This document shows positions 40,882 to 49,885 of a DNA stretch of 50,972 nt, in pieces. This stretch comes from Candidatus Nezhaarchaeales archaeon (GTDB taxonomy: Archaea > Thermoproteota > Methanomethylicia > Nezhaarchaeales > JAWCJE01). The notes beneath the pieces are model-generated. The model did not search any database. It saw only the letters and a list, made by a program, of their open reading frames with translations, and was not told the origin of the DNA. Numbering within the stretch: the first letter of the stretch is position 1; each line of letters opens with the position of its first letter. A program made the translations under genes and the position numbers. The DNA is taken from the NCBI GenBank assembly GCA_038853715.1, contig JAWCJE010000012.1, positions 1-50,972 of the forward strand. The letters are read 5' to 3'.

Positions 40882-41763
40882 GTGGTTGTACTGCTAGCTT
40901 ATGATGTGCTTAAACAAGCCGTTTTAACCGCGTTGAAGAGGAGTGTTACACGTTTACCGCAGGACGTTAAGGAAGCGATCTACCACGCCTATAGGACGGA
41001 GACAAGCCAACTAGGTAAAACCCAGCTTGAAGCTATAATTAAAAACTTCGAACTAGCTGAAAAATCTGAGTTACCAATCTGCCAGGATACAGGTATACCG
41101 TTATTCTACGTGAAGGTTGGCCCTACAACCTGTAGTCCTAAGCTTCTTGAGAAGGCGATAGTGGAAGCCGTACGTGAAGCTACGCTACAGGGCGTACTAA
41201 GGCCTAACGTAGTCCACCCTATTACGAGGAGGAATACTGGTGACAACACCGGGATCCATATACCCCATATCTACTGGGAGCCCGTGGATGAGGATTACGT
41301 TGAAATCACGGTTCTACCGAAGGGTGGAGGCTCCGAGAACATGAGTGCTTTCGCCATGTTGCCCACCGGGGCTGGAGTAGTAGGTGTGAAGGAATTCATT
41401 ATGGAGGCTGTATTGAAGGCTGGAAGCCAACCTTGTCCGCCAACCATAATAGGCGTAGGTATTGGTGGATCAGCTGATATAGCGGTTAAACTGGCGAAAC
41501 AAGCCGTTATGCGACCCTTAAACTTTAGGAGCCAAGACCCGGATACGGCTAAACTGGAGCAGGAACTTCTTGAAGCCGTGAATTCGACTGGTATAGGGCC
41601 TATGGGTTTGGGCGGTAAGTGGACGACGTTAGCCGTAAACATCGAGTACGCGCATTGTCATACTGCGAGCTTCCCTATAGCTTTAAACATGCAGTGCTGG
41701 GCGGCTCGTAGAGCGACCATAAAGCTTAACGTTAAGGGCGAGGTAGAACAGTTAACCCCGTAG
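40882..41763 (+). CDS. fumA: Fumarate hydratase class I, alpha subunit
   Basis: 293 residues, N-terminal half of the class I [4Fe-4S] hydro-lyase that converts fumarate and malate. Cluster cysteines lie in LPICQDTGIPLF and in the C-terminal HCHTASFPIALNMQCWAARR. PKGGGSENMSAF is a further family motif. Start GTG at 40882, with a TATA-like TTATAAGG at about 40853. The beta subunit follows 11 bases later, giving the usual archaeal two-subunit enzyme. Tartrate dehydratase is a close homologue, but the length and context favour fumarase. Confidence 0.9.
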   Translation: MVVLLAYDVLKQAVLTALKRSVTRLPQDVKEAIYHAYRTETSQLGKTQLEAIIKNFELAEKSELPICQDTGIPLFYVKVGPTTCSPKLLEKAIVEAVREATLQGVLRPNVVHPITRRNTGDNTGIHIPHIYWEPVDEDYVEITVLPKGGGSENMSAFAMLPTGAGVVGVKEFIMEAVLKAGSQPCPPTIIGVGIGGSADIAVKLAKQAVMRPLNFRSQDPDTAKLEQELLEAVNSTGIGPMGLGGKWTTLAVNIEYAHCHTASFPIALNMQCWAARRATIKLNVKGEVEQLTP

Positions 41764-41774
41764 GGTGGGAAGGT

Positions 41775-42386
41775 ATGGGTGAGTTCCACCTTAAAACCCC
41801 TCTAACCGAGAAGGATGTTCGAAGCTTAAAGCTTGGAGACGTCGTTTACCTAACGGGTACAATTATAACTGCTAGGGATCAGGCTCATCGTCGAGCCTTA
41901 GAATACGTTAGTAAAGGTTTAAGGTTACCCTTAAACTTTGAAGGTAGCGCCATTTACCACGCTGGCCCTATCGCTTTAAAAACCGATAAAGGTTGGAAGG
42001 TAGTAGCGGCTGGTCCAACCACAAGCACTAGGATGGAGAAGCTTGAGGCTGAGTTCATAGAGAAGTTAGGCGTCCGCATGGTTATAGGTAAGGGAGGGAT
42101 GGGGTTAAAGACCTCAGAGGCGATGAAGAGGTTTGGAGCAGTCTACTGCGCCTTCACTGGTGGAGCGGCTATTTTAGCGGCTAACGCTGTTAAAAGCGTT
42201 AGGAGTGTTGAATGGCTCGATCTAGGAGCACCTGAAGCCCTCTGGTCCTTGGAGGTTGAAAACTTCGGCCCCCTACTCGTAGCCATAGATTCGTATGGGG
42301 AAAACCTATACTTGAACGTCATTAGGAACGCTGAAGCAAAAGTTAAGGCCTTACTAGATCTTTGGCGGGGAAAGGCGTTAGCTTAA
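41775..42386 (+). CDS. fumB: Fumarate hydratase class I, beta subunit
   Basis: 203 residues, C-terminal half of class I fumarase (LTEKDVRSLKLGDVVYLTGT at the start; GPTTSTRMEKLEAEFIEKLG; GKGGMGLKTSEAMKRFGAVY; GGAAILAANAV). It forms the swivelling domain that completes the active site with the alpha subunit. It starts 11 bases after the alpha stop with GGTGGGAAGG upstream, so the pair is one operon. The product functions in a partial citric-acid cycle. Confidence 0.9.
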   Translation: MGEFHLKTPLTEKDVRSLKLGDVVYLTGTIITARDQAHRRALEYVSKGLRLPLNFEGSAIYHAGPIALKTDKGWKVVAAGPTTSTRMEKLEAEFIEKLGVRMVIGKGGMGLKTSEAMKRFGAVYCAFTGGAAILAANAVKSVRSVEWLDLGAPEALWSLEVENFGPLLVAIDSYGENLYLNVIRNAEAKVKALLDLWRGKALA

Positions 42387-42440
42387 CTAGCCTCATTTAA
42401 GGTTTTACCTTACTATAACAGCATGATCGTGTAGGATGCT

Positions 42441-44012
42441 TTAGCGTTCTCTAAGTTTCCTCCTCAACACTTTTCCTACTAACGTTTTCGGTATTTCGCT
42501 TACAAATTCTACCTCTCTAATCCTCTTATACGGAGCTACTCTTTCTTCGCAGTACTTTATTAGCTCGTCCTTGGATATGTTGAAGCCCTCCTTTAAGACT
42601 ACGAAGGCCTTCGGGATTTCGCCGGCTTCAACGTCAGGCTTCCCGACTACGGCGCATTCCTTAACGGCTGGATGCGTATAAAGCACGTTTTCAAGCTCAG
42701 CCGGGTAAACGGAGTAACCCTTATACTTTATGAGGTCCTTCTTCCTATCCACTATGTAGAAGTAGCCTTCCACATCCATCTTAGCGAGGTCTCCGGTGTA
42801 AAGCCATCCATCCCTAAGTGTTTTCCTTGTTTCCTCGTCCTTCTTCCAGTAGCCCTTCATAACCTGCGGCCCCCTGATAATGAGCTCCCCTACCTCCCCA
42901 GGTTTTAACTCGATGGTGCCGCTTTCCACATCTACGACTTTAGCCTCCGTATCGATTATCGGTATACCTATTGATCCCTCCTTCACCCTTTCAGGGGGGT
43001 TCGTATGGGTTTCGGGTGATGCTTCAGTTAAGCCGTAGCCAGGTATCATAGGGACCCCTGTAAGTGCTTCCCACCTCCTCTTTAACTCGATGGGTATCGG
43101 CATAGCTCCTACCTTAACGTAGCGTAGCGATGAAAGGTCGTACTTCTTTATCGCCGGATGGTTAATGAGGATGTTAAACATGGTAGCTGATCCATACCAC
43201 GTCGTAGCTTTCTCCTTTTCAACGGTTTCAAGCGCTTCCTCAGGGTTAAAGCGCGGCATTAGAATGGTGCGAGCCCCTACGTAGATTGGCGAGTTCATAC
43301 AGACGCATGAACCCCACGTATGACAGAGCGGTAGTACTCCCATAACCACTTCCCGCTCGGTCCACTTAAACCATGTAGCGTTTTGAATGGCGTTAACAAC
43401 TAGATTGTAGTGGGTCATCATAGCCCCTTTAGGCATCCCCGTCGTACCACCCGTATACTGTAGTACGGCTACGTCCTCCTTCGGCTTCACCGTGAAACTC
43501 GGCGGCTTTAAGTCCCGCTTTAAAAGCTCATTGAGACGTAAGGCTTCTTGATCCCCATTGTCTACTACGATCACCCCTTTCAGCTTAACACTAGCCGTCC
43601 TCTTAAGGGTTGGATAGAGGTCGCTTTGAGTAATCGCAAAAATTGCTTCAGAATCTTCAAGCTGATACTTCAATTCAAACTCCTTATATAGGGGGTTAGC
43701 CGCGGTAACAATGCCACCGGCCTTTAAAATGGCGTAGTAACTTATTACGAACTCTAGAACGTTGGGTAGAAAGATTAGGACCCTTTCACCCTGTAGTAAC
43801 CCCATTTCTACGAGGGAGGCAGCCAACCTATCCGTTAAACGATCAAGGTCCTCGAAGGTTAACGATCGATTTCGACATTTAAAAGCCACTTTCTCAGGGC
43901 TTTTAGCGGCAGTACTACTTAGTAGAGCGAAAAGCGGTACTTCAGGGTACTTTAAGCTCCTAGGCACCCCGTTAGGCCAATATTTAAACCAAGGCTTCTC
44001 TAAACTCAACAC
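42441..44012 (-). CDS. Acyl-CoA synthetase (AMP-forming, fatty-acid CoA ligase-like)
   Basis: 523-residue adenylate-forming enzyme that makes acyl-AMP and then acyl-CoA, releasing pyrophosphate. AMP-binding motif YTGGTTGMPKGAMMTH. MIPGYGLTEASPETH, GWLYTGDLAKMDVEGYFYIV and DRKKDLIKYKGYSVYPAELE are the later conserved blocks. The C-terminal KTLVGKVLRRKLRE contains the catalytic lysine region. Chain-length specificity is not determinable. It is convergent with the fumarase operon and has no operon partner. The pyrophosphate could feed the membrane pyrophosphatase. Confidence 0.88.
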   Translation of the reverse strand: MLSLEKPWFKYWPNGVPRSLKYPEVPLFALLSSTAAKSPEKVAFKCRNRSLTFEDLDRLTDRLAASLVEMGLLQGERVLIFLPNVLEFVISYYAILKAGGIVTAANPLYKEFELKYQLEDSEAIFAITQSDLYPTLKRTASVKLKGVIVVDNGDQEALRLNELLKRDLKPPSFTVKPKEDVAVLQYTGGTTGMPKGAMMTHYNLVVNAIQNATWFKWTEREVVMGVLPLCHTWGSCVCMNSPIYVGARTILMPRFNPEEALETVEKEKATTWYGSATMFNILINHPAIKKYDLSSLRYVKVGAMPIPIELKRRWEALTGVPMIPGYGLTEASPETHTNPPERVKEGSIGIPIIDTEAKVVDVESGTIELKPGEVGELIIRGPQVMKGYWKKDEETRKTLRDGWLYTGDLAKMDVEGYFYIVDRKKDLIKYKGYSVYPAELENVLYTHPAVKECAVVGKPDVEAGEIPKAFVVLKEGFNISKDELIKYCEERVAPYKRIREVEFVSEIPKTLVGKVLRRKLRER

Positions 44013-44248
44013 CGTTAAACCGCCCCTACCCGGTCAGTAGTAGCGTAAAGGTCATACATATGGTTTAAGGCCGCGGTTAAAGTAGTAAATTAACACCGTT
44101 CATAGGGTTACGAAGTATCGAGGATTAAAGGAATTAAGAAGGGGAAGGACTTTTAACAAGGTAGGAAGGTTAGCGGAACAGTTAGATGGAGACGTTTAGG
44201 TAATACCAGCCCTACCTTTTAATCGTATCGACCACTTTTAAGTGAGGG

Positions 44249-45061
44249 GTGCTTAGGGTGGCTCTCCACTTCGTGGGTATGGGGTTATATAGTGAGAAGG
44301 GGCTTACGCTTGAGGGGCTTGAGTTAGCTAGAAGGGCTGATGAAGTTTATGTTGAGCTATACACTAGCCTAATGCCTGGTTTAACTCTTAAGAGCCTGGA
44401 GGGTCTCATCGGGAGGAGGGTTATTGAGCTTAAAAGGGAGGATCTTGAGGGGAGGGGGGCCGGTAAAATTATTGATGAGGCCTCTAAGCTTGAGGTGGTT
44501 ATATTAGTACCGGGCGATCCTTTTATCGCTACTACGCATTTAGCTCTCCACCTCGAAGCGGTTAAGAAGGGTTGTGGGGGACGCGTTATTCACGGGGTAT
44601 CGATAGCTTCAGCCGTCCCAAGCGTAACGGGGCTTTCATTCTACAAGTTTGGTAGGACGGTTACGATGGTTTATCCGGATCATGGTTCAGCCTCTGAGGA
44701 GGCTTACGAGGTTATTAAGACGAATAGGCAGCTAGGCCTCCATACGTTAATCCTCCTCGACATTAGGAGGGAACGTGGGCTCTACATGACGATAGCCGAT
44801 GCGCTTAAACTCCTCTTATCGGTGGAGGAGCGTAGACGTGAAGGAGTAGTTACTGATCGTACGTTAGCGGTAGGCGTAGCTAGGGTTGGAGGGCGGAATG
44901 TGGAGGTTAAGGCCGATATGGTTAAGGAGCTACTTTCATATGGTTTCGGGCCGCCTCCCCATGTACTCGTATTCCCTGGGCGGCTACACTTCGTTGAGGC
45001 TGAAGCCTTAATACTGCTGGCTAAAGCGCCTAAAAACCTCATTGAGAGTCAACAACGGTAG
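44249..45061 (+). CDS. dphB: Diphthine synthase (Dph5/DphB)
   Basis: SAM-dependent tetrapyrrole-methylase-fold enzyme that methylates the modified histidine of aEF2 during diphthamide synthesis. The N-terminal block HFVGMGLYSEKGLTLEGLEL, the EVYVELYTSLMPG strand and VPGDPFIATTHLAL are family signatures, with VIHGVSIASAVPSVTGLSFY and VTMVYPD later. GTG 44249 gives 270 residues. The GTG at 44258 is better spaced from the AGGGG and would remove three residues. Single gene in a non-operon setting. Confidence 0.92.
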   Translation: MLRVALHFVGMGLYSEKGLTLEGLELARRADEVYVELYTSLMPGLTLKSLEGLIGRRVIELKREDLEGRGAGKIIDEASKLEVVILVPGDPFIATTHLALHLEAVKKGCGGRVIHGVSIASAVPSVTGLSFYKFGRTVTMVYPDHGSASEEAYEVIKTNRQLGLHTLILLDIRRERGLYMTIADALKLLLSVEERRREGVVTDRTLAVGVARVGGRNVEVKADMVKELLSYGFGPPPHVLVFPGRLHFVEAEALILLAKAPKNLIESQQR

Positions 45062-45363
45062 GTTTTCGCCTTTAACCGCCGTAATCGACAACCCCCTCCT
45101 AACCGTTTCTCTACCGGTAAGTGTGGCGTTGTCATCATCAATAACACCCCTCTAGTGTACGCTTTAAGCTTCGTTAATGCTGAGGTTAAAGGCGAAGTAC
45201 GATGGGAAATTCAACGAGCTAGAGGAGCGTATTAAGGCTCACTTTACGCCTTGAAGCATACTGTTTTTACGAATTATCAGCGGGGAGTTTAGCTTTAAGT
45301 GGATCGTTAAAGGAGCTTGAAGGATTCTTCGGTTCAATTTTTTAGCGAAGTGGAAGCTTAAGT
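45062..45363. other. 302-base intergenic region with element remnant
   Basis: Apart from the LAGLIDADG-element remnant at 45180-45254, no gene or RNA was recognised. Confidence 0.4.
45180..45254 (+). pseudogene. C-terminal remnant of HTH-LAGLIDADG element gene (copy 5)
   Basis: The frame LRLKAKYDGKFNELEERIKA then HFTP and TGA matches the coiled-coil end of the intact protein (KERYDERFKELERRFEAYF). Only about 25 codons remain, and the KPL end is lost. It is the shortest recognisable piece and the assignment rests on this one match. Confidence 0.5.
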
Positions 45364-46401
45364 TTAAGCGGCGGAGAGCGTTAATAGTTGGGTTAGCCTT
45401 TTTGAGAGCGTAGATCTTAATTGTTCGCGTAGGTCTTCATCGTCCTTATACCTAAGTATTTGGTAATGTTGCTTTAATCCTTCAATTAACGGTTTTAACT
45501 CGTGAGGGCCTTCACCCTTAAGGAAGAACCATAGGTTCTCCGCGTCGATTTCTATTAGGAGTTCGATGAGTTCGACGTAGGATTTATAGTTAAAAGTACT
45601 TCCTACAAGGATTATTCCAGCGTCCGTAGCGTTTACAGCGTCACGTATCTCTATAACCTTAGCCCGGCTGGTGATGAGTACTTCGCCCTTAAAAAGGGAT
45701 GTTTTCAATTTGAACTCGTCTTCAATGACCTTTTTAACAACCTCCGCTTCCCGCTCTAGGTCTGGGGTATAGCTAATGAAGACGTTTTTAAGCTTAAAGC
45801 ATACGCATGGTTTCTTTTTACACTTCCAGCATACTTCTGGGTATTTCTCCCAGGTTGCCTTAACTAGGTCTATTTTGAACTTGTTGGCTATCGCTATTGT
45901 CCAGCCGAGGACGCCTGCAAGCCTATCCTCAACCTCGGCTCGTTCAGCTCTCATCCTTAGCTTTCTGGACGTTATACCTACGTCTTCTATAAGCCTCATA
46001 ACCATGACGTCTGGGGGATTGTTAAGGTTTTCATCCTTATAGAGTTGCCCTAAGTACTCCTGCCATTCGCTTAGGTTCTCCGGCTTCTCCTTACCGATTA
46101 AGGCGTAGGGGGCTAGTGAAGTTTGACCCTTACCTGGCCTTCTAGCTACGTACTTAACCCTCATGATTTCGTCTAAGGAGGAGCCAAGCTTACTTGTGAA
46201 GGCGCAAGTCCAAGCTAGGACGTCGGGTATATGCCAAGTGATCTGGTCGAGGTCTATGGTTAGTATTGGTTTTACTAGTTCAGCTACTTCCTCAATAAGC
46301 CTATGTAAGGTTTGCTCTAGGTTCATTGTCTGGTTACGAGCTTCATATATGGCTTTAAACATCTCCTTCCATTCGTCGAGGGACCATTGATAATGGGACA
46401 T
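45364..46401 (-). CDS. Double MazG-like, zinc-knuckle and TIR/DUF4062-like fusion protein
   Basis: 345 residues in four parts. (1) About 20-85: MazG-like helices with LHRLIEEVAELVKP and IPDVLAWTCAFTSKLG; the ExxE side is kept but the expected Glu before Asp-Val is His. (2) About 130-190: a second MazG-like unit (MRLIEDVGITSRKLR; EDRLAGVLGWTIAIANKF), with Gly where the metal Asp is expected. (3) A CWKCKKKPCVC knuckle. (4) About 208-340: a TIR/DUF4062-like domain (NVFISYTPDLEREAEVVKKV; DAGIILVGSTFNY). Both MazG units look catalytically altered, so a nucleotide-sensing role with a signalling or effector domain is plausible. ATG start at 46401; single gene. Confidence 0.6.
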   Translation of the reverse strand: MSHYQWSLDEWKEMFKAIYEARNQTMNLEQTLHRLIEEVAELVKPILTIDLDQITWHIPDVLAWTCAFTSKLGSSLDEIMRVKYVARRPGKGQTSLAPYALIGKEKPENLSEWQEYLGQLYKDENLNNPPDVMVMRLIEDVGITSRKLRMRAERAEVEDRLAGVLGWTIAIANKFKIDLVKATWEKYPEVCWKCKKKPCVCFKLKNVFISYTPDLEREAEVVKKVIEDEFKLKTSLFKGEVLITSRAKVIEIRDAVNATDAGIILVGSTFNYKSYVELIELLIEIDAENLWFFLKGEGPHELKPLIEGLKQHYQILRYKDDEDLREQLRSTLSKRLTQLLTLSAA

Positions 46402-46454
46402 GGAGCCTCAGTAATACTTACGCGCTCATTACCCTTTAAGCTTTCCAAGCCCCT

Positions 46455-47048
46455 TTAAAGGTGTGTTGGCGTTATGAAGGTGTAACCCAACTTCTTTAAC
46501 ACATCAACTAAGTATAATAGCTGGGCGCTACGCTCAACTAGGCAGGCATATCGATAGGCTACATCAATAACCTGAGCCGCCGTAAAAACGCCGTGACCCC
46601 TAACTATTACGGAGTGGCTCTCCTTCAACGCTTTAGCCACCGCTTCAGCCATCCTCTGCGATCCGGCTTCCCCTTCTACTACAGGGATCCTTTTAAGGAC
46701 GTAGCTAGCTTCAGCGTCAATAGGTTTCAGCTCATCATAGAAGAACGATGTGGCTATCGCGTAGGGTGAATGTGTATGGATACATGCGAGGTATTGGGCG
46801 CTCTCCATGTAAATAGCCCTATGAAGTAGTATTTCGCTACTAGCTATCGTATCAAGGCTGGATGGCTTATCTACGCGTGTCTCTATAACGTCTTGAGGTT
46901 TTAGGTCTTCAAGGTGGGCTCCATGCCTAGTTATGAACATCCTATTACCGCTCCTTAAGCTTAGGTTGCCTCCATGCCCAGCTACGTAGCCGTGTATAGC
47001 TAGCAACCTTCCATACTTACGGAAAACCTTGTAAACCTCTTCCTTCAT
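46455..47048 (-). CDS. Class II aldolase (fuculose-phosphate aldolase-like)
   Basis: 197-residue zinc-dependent class II aldolase/adducin-family protein. GYVAGHGGNLSLRSGNRMFI carries the phosphate site. HTHSPYAIATSF holds two zinc-binding histidines, and RGHGVFTAAQ the third. Typical reaction: reversible cleavage of a ketose 1-phosphate to DHAP and a short aldehyde such as lactaldehyde or glycolaldehyde. It lies 21 bases downstream of an AOR-family gene on the same strand, which could oxidise the aldehyde product. ATG start. Confidence 0.82.
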   Translation of the reverse strand: MKEEVYKVFRKYGRLLAIHGYVAGHGGNLSLRSGNRMFITRHGAHLEDLKPQDVIETRVDKPSSLDTIASSEILLHRAIYMESAQYLACIHTHSPYAIATSFFYDELKPIDAEASYVLKRIPVVEGEAGSQRMAEAVAKALKESHSVIVRGHGVFTAAQVIDVAYRYACLVERSAQLLYLVDVLKKLGYTFITPTHL

Positions 47049-47069
47049 CGATGATCGGTGAAATTAGCG

Positions 47070-48863
47070 TTAAAGCGGCTTTAAACCGTTTACCCCTGGG
47101 TTTTTAAGTGGTTCACCATTTAAAGGGTTGCCGCTTAACCATCCTCTAACCGCGTAGTAGTCGTTAAGCATCTCCTTGAGCGGTATAACCCTTCCGGCGC
47201 AAGGCCCTTTATCAACCGGTGTAAGGAGGCGGGTTGGTAGCGTATCATCGCTACTCGTGAATCCTTCCCTCAGGTTGAACGACCTTTCAAGGTTCCATAT
47301 CCTCTCGCCGGCTTTAAGTAGTTCACGCTTATCGTAAGGCTTACCGGTTACGGCTTTAAGGGCTTGAGCTATCGATTCGTCATCCAGCCCGAGCGTTAAA
47401 AACTTACATAATACTAACGAGTCGACCGCGGCGAAGAAGTTCTGCTGGTATACTACTAGATCCGCCTTACCTACGGGGGAGAAGCGATCTAGTAGTACTG
47501 GTACACCTAGTAGTTCGAAGGATATCATGTAGGCCCTTAAATGGCAGCCTCCACGGTTTGACGTAGCGTAAGCTAAGGCTTGCCCGTAAGCCCCCCGTGG
47601 ATCGTAGGCTGGTAGTTCAAGCCCTTTAACGTTCATCGAGGCCTCAGAGTAGCCGTACTTTTCAGCCAGCCTCTTCGATCCCTCGGCTAGATCGTTTCCG
47701 AGGCCTCTCCTATAGGCCGTGTCTAATATTAGGTTTTTAACCTTCTCCTTATCGCCCCAACTCAGTTGGATGGGGATAAGCCTACGCTCGCTTAGCTCCA
47801 TGGCGCAAGCTAGGGTTGAACCCATGGTTATGGTGTCTAAGCCTAAATCGTTACATAGGTAGTTGGCTTCGATCACCGTTTTAAGGTCGTTAATCCCGCA
47901 TAGGGCGCTTAAAGCCCATAAAGATTCGTACTCGGGCCCTTCCCCCATACGCCCATTAACCCTTGTCACCTTCTTACAAGCTATGGGGCAATTGTAGCAG
48001 GATCTACTCTTCACTATGAAGCCTTCGATTAAAGCCTCCCCAGATACTAGTTCAGCGTCCTCGAAGTAGGTGGATTTAAAGTTAAAGGAGGGGAACATGC
48101 CGTACTCGTTCACAACGTTTACGAGGACCGGGGTGCCAAACCTCGGGAGGCTTTTACCGGTTATGGGGTTTAAACGTATCCTCTTAATGAAGTTCTTAAG
48201 GAGGTCGTTTAAAAGGTTTTCATCAGCTACGTCCACCCTGCGTGATCCGCGGGCTACCACAGCCTTAACGTTCTTAGAGCCTAAAACCGCCCCAAGACCA
48301 CCTCTACCGGCGAAACCTATACCATCGCTTACGACGCAGGCGAAACGCGTTAAGTTTTCTCCGGCGGGCCCTATACAGGCTACTCCACACCTACTACCGT
48401 ACTCGTTTAGTAACTCCTTAACGGTTTCACCTGTTGGAAGGCCCCATAGGCCGTCGGCGCTTTTAACCGTTACATCGCCTTCGTCAACGACTATTATCGA
48501 CGGTTTAGGTGCACGGCCCTTAATGAGGACGGCGTCGAAGCCTGAAGACTTTAGGAAGAAGCCGAAGAAGCCTCCGGAGTTAGAATCGAATATCGTATTG
48601 GTTAGTGGCGATTTAGATATTAACGCGTAACGTCCACTAGTATAAACTCGGGTCGCTGTTAAAGGCCCTGTAGCAAACACTATAACGTTATCTGGGTGGT
48701 ATGGGTTCAAGGCGGGGTTAAGGTTATCGTAAACGAGTTTAACACCTAAGCCTCTACCTCCGAGGTAGTTGGTTAAAAGGTCCATGCCCGGGTCGATGTG
48801 CTCCACTTTAGGGGTTGATAGATCGATGTACGCTATCTTACGCATCCATCCATGAACCTGCAA
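47070..48863 (-). CDS. aor: Tungsten-containing aldehyde ferredoxin oxidoreductase
   Basis: 597-residue AOR-family enzyme oxidising aldehydes to acids with ferredoxin. N-terminal LSTPKVEHIDPGMDLLTNYL and LGGRGLGVKLVYD bind the pterin. RGGLGAVLGSKNVKAVVARG is the first pterin signature. Cluster cysteines lie in SRSCYNCPIAC, with a fourth in a later LVLCKFL. Tungsten is inferred from the family. It is the upstream member of a probable operon with a class II aldolase. The start is TTG within the run CAGGTTCATGG at about 48863; the exact start is uncertain. Confidence 0.9.
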   Translation of the reverse strand: MQVHGWMRKIAYIDLSTPKVEHIDPGMDLLTNYLGGRGLGVKLVYDNLNPALNPYHPDNVIVFATGPLTATRVYTSGRYALISKSPLTNTIFDSNSGGFFGFFLKSSGFDAVLIKGRAPKPSIIVVDEGDVTVKSADGLWGLPTGETVKELLNEYGSRCGVACIGPAGENLTRFACVVSDGIGFAGRGGLGAVLGSKNVKAVVARGSRRVDVADENLLNDLLKNFIKRIRLNPITGKSLPRFGTPVLVNVVNEYGMFPSFNFKSTYFEDAELVSGEALIEGFIVKSRSCYNCPIACKKVTRVNGRMGEGPEYESLWALSALCGINDLKTVIEANYLCNDLGLDTITMGSTLACAMELSERRLIPIQLSWGDKEKVKNLILDTAYRRGLGNDLAEGSKRLAEKYGYSEASMNVKGLELPAYDPRGAYGQALAYATSNRGGCHLRAYMISFELLGVPVLLDRFSPVGKADLVVYQQNFFAAVDSLVLCKFLTLGLDDESIAQALKAVTGKPYDKRELLKAGERIWNLERSFNLREGFTSSDDTLPTRLLTPVDKGPCAGRVIPLKEMLNDYYAVRGWLSGNPLNGEPLKNPGVNGLKPL

Positions 48864-48952
48864 GGTTTAACCCAGCGCTTAGCTTAAGTGTTATCGCGCC
48901 ATACAGTTTAATTAAGGCTCCGCTAGGAGGAAGGCTGCTGGTGTAAGTATTA

Positions 48953-49885
48953 ATGAAGTTAGATGAGGTTGTAAAGCTCCTAGGGTTAAGATCTGTGGAG
49001 GAACTCTTAGCTTTAGGCTATAGGACTGTTGAGGCTATAGCGTTCACCTCGCCATCAACCCTAGCCAAGGATTTAGGGGTATCGTTGGAGGCCGCGGAGC
49101 GATGCGTTAAGGCGGCGGTTGAAAGCTTAAGCGTTAAACCGGTATCGCTGGAGGAGTTAATGCGTAAGCAGTTGGATGTGGAGCGTATTCATACTGGGAG
49201 CCGTGCGCTTGATAAACTGCTCGGTGGAGGCATTGAAAGCTGTATGGTTACCGAGTTCTACGGTGAGTATGGCGCTGGGAAAACGCAGATATGCCATCAG
49301 TTAAGCGTTAACGCGCAATTACCTAAAAGCATGGGGGGTTTAAGCAGCAAGGTAGCCTACATAGACCCCGACGGTACCTTCAGGCCTGAACGCGTAGTTA
49401 GAATGTCTATTGAGCTAGGGCTGGATCCTAAAGCGACCCTAAATAACATACTATACTTTAAGCCTACGAATACGTATCAGCAAGCGTTAGCTGCTAGGAA
49501 GGCTGTTGAAGAAGGAGTTAAGCTACTGATCATAGACTCCGTGGTTTCACTATTTAGGATCGATGGTGGGATGGCTACTGGATATAGGGGGCTTACTCAA
49601 CATTTAAGGATGCTGCGCGACTTAGCCTTAAGTAACCGGTTAGCTATAGTGATAACTAATCAGGCGGTAGCTAGGCCTGAACTTGGAGTAGAGGTGGCTC
49701 CAGCTGGCGGTTTTAGCGTTGAAACGAGTTTAACCAGGGTTAGGCTTGAAAAGAGGGTGGGAGGGGTGAGGGTGGCTAAGCTTGAAAATAGCCCGTACCT
49801 AGCTGAAGGTGAGGCCCTCTTTAAGATTACGGAGGGCGGGATACGGGACGTGTTTAAGGAGGAGGGCTATGATTATGCAGAATAA
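48953..49885 (+). CDS. radA: DNA repair and recombination protein RadA
   Basis: 310-residue archaeal recombinase. An N-terminal helix-hairpin-helix domain (about 1-60) is followed by the RecA-fold ATPase. Walker A is GEYGAGKTQ (about 104-112) and Walker B is LLIIDSVVSLFRI. IDPDGTFRPERV and VITNQAVARPE are family blocks. It forms filaments on single-stranded DNA and promotes strand exchange. The presence of the N-terminal domain argues against RadB. ATG start with GGAGGAAGG upstream. A small gene overlaps its 3' end. Confidence 0.93.
   Translation: MKLDEVVKLLGLRSVEELLALGYRTVEAIAFTSPSTLAKDLGVSLEAAERCVKAAVESLSVKPVSLEELMRKQLDVERIHTGSRALDKLLGGGIESCMVTEFYGEYGAGKTQICHQLSVNAQLPKSMGGLSSKVAYIDPDGTFRPERVVRMSIELGLDPKATLNNILYFKPTNTYQQALAARKAVEEGVKLLIIDSVVSLFRIDGGMATGYRGLTQHLRMLRDLALSNRLAIVITNQAVARPELGVEVAPAGGFSVETSLTRVRLEKRVGGVRVAKLENSPYLAEGEALFKITEGGIRDVFKEEGYDYAE

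Noticed and set aside
48070-48630. 186-codon frame antisense to the AOR gene
   Set aside because: A shadow of a well-conserved gene with no start signal.
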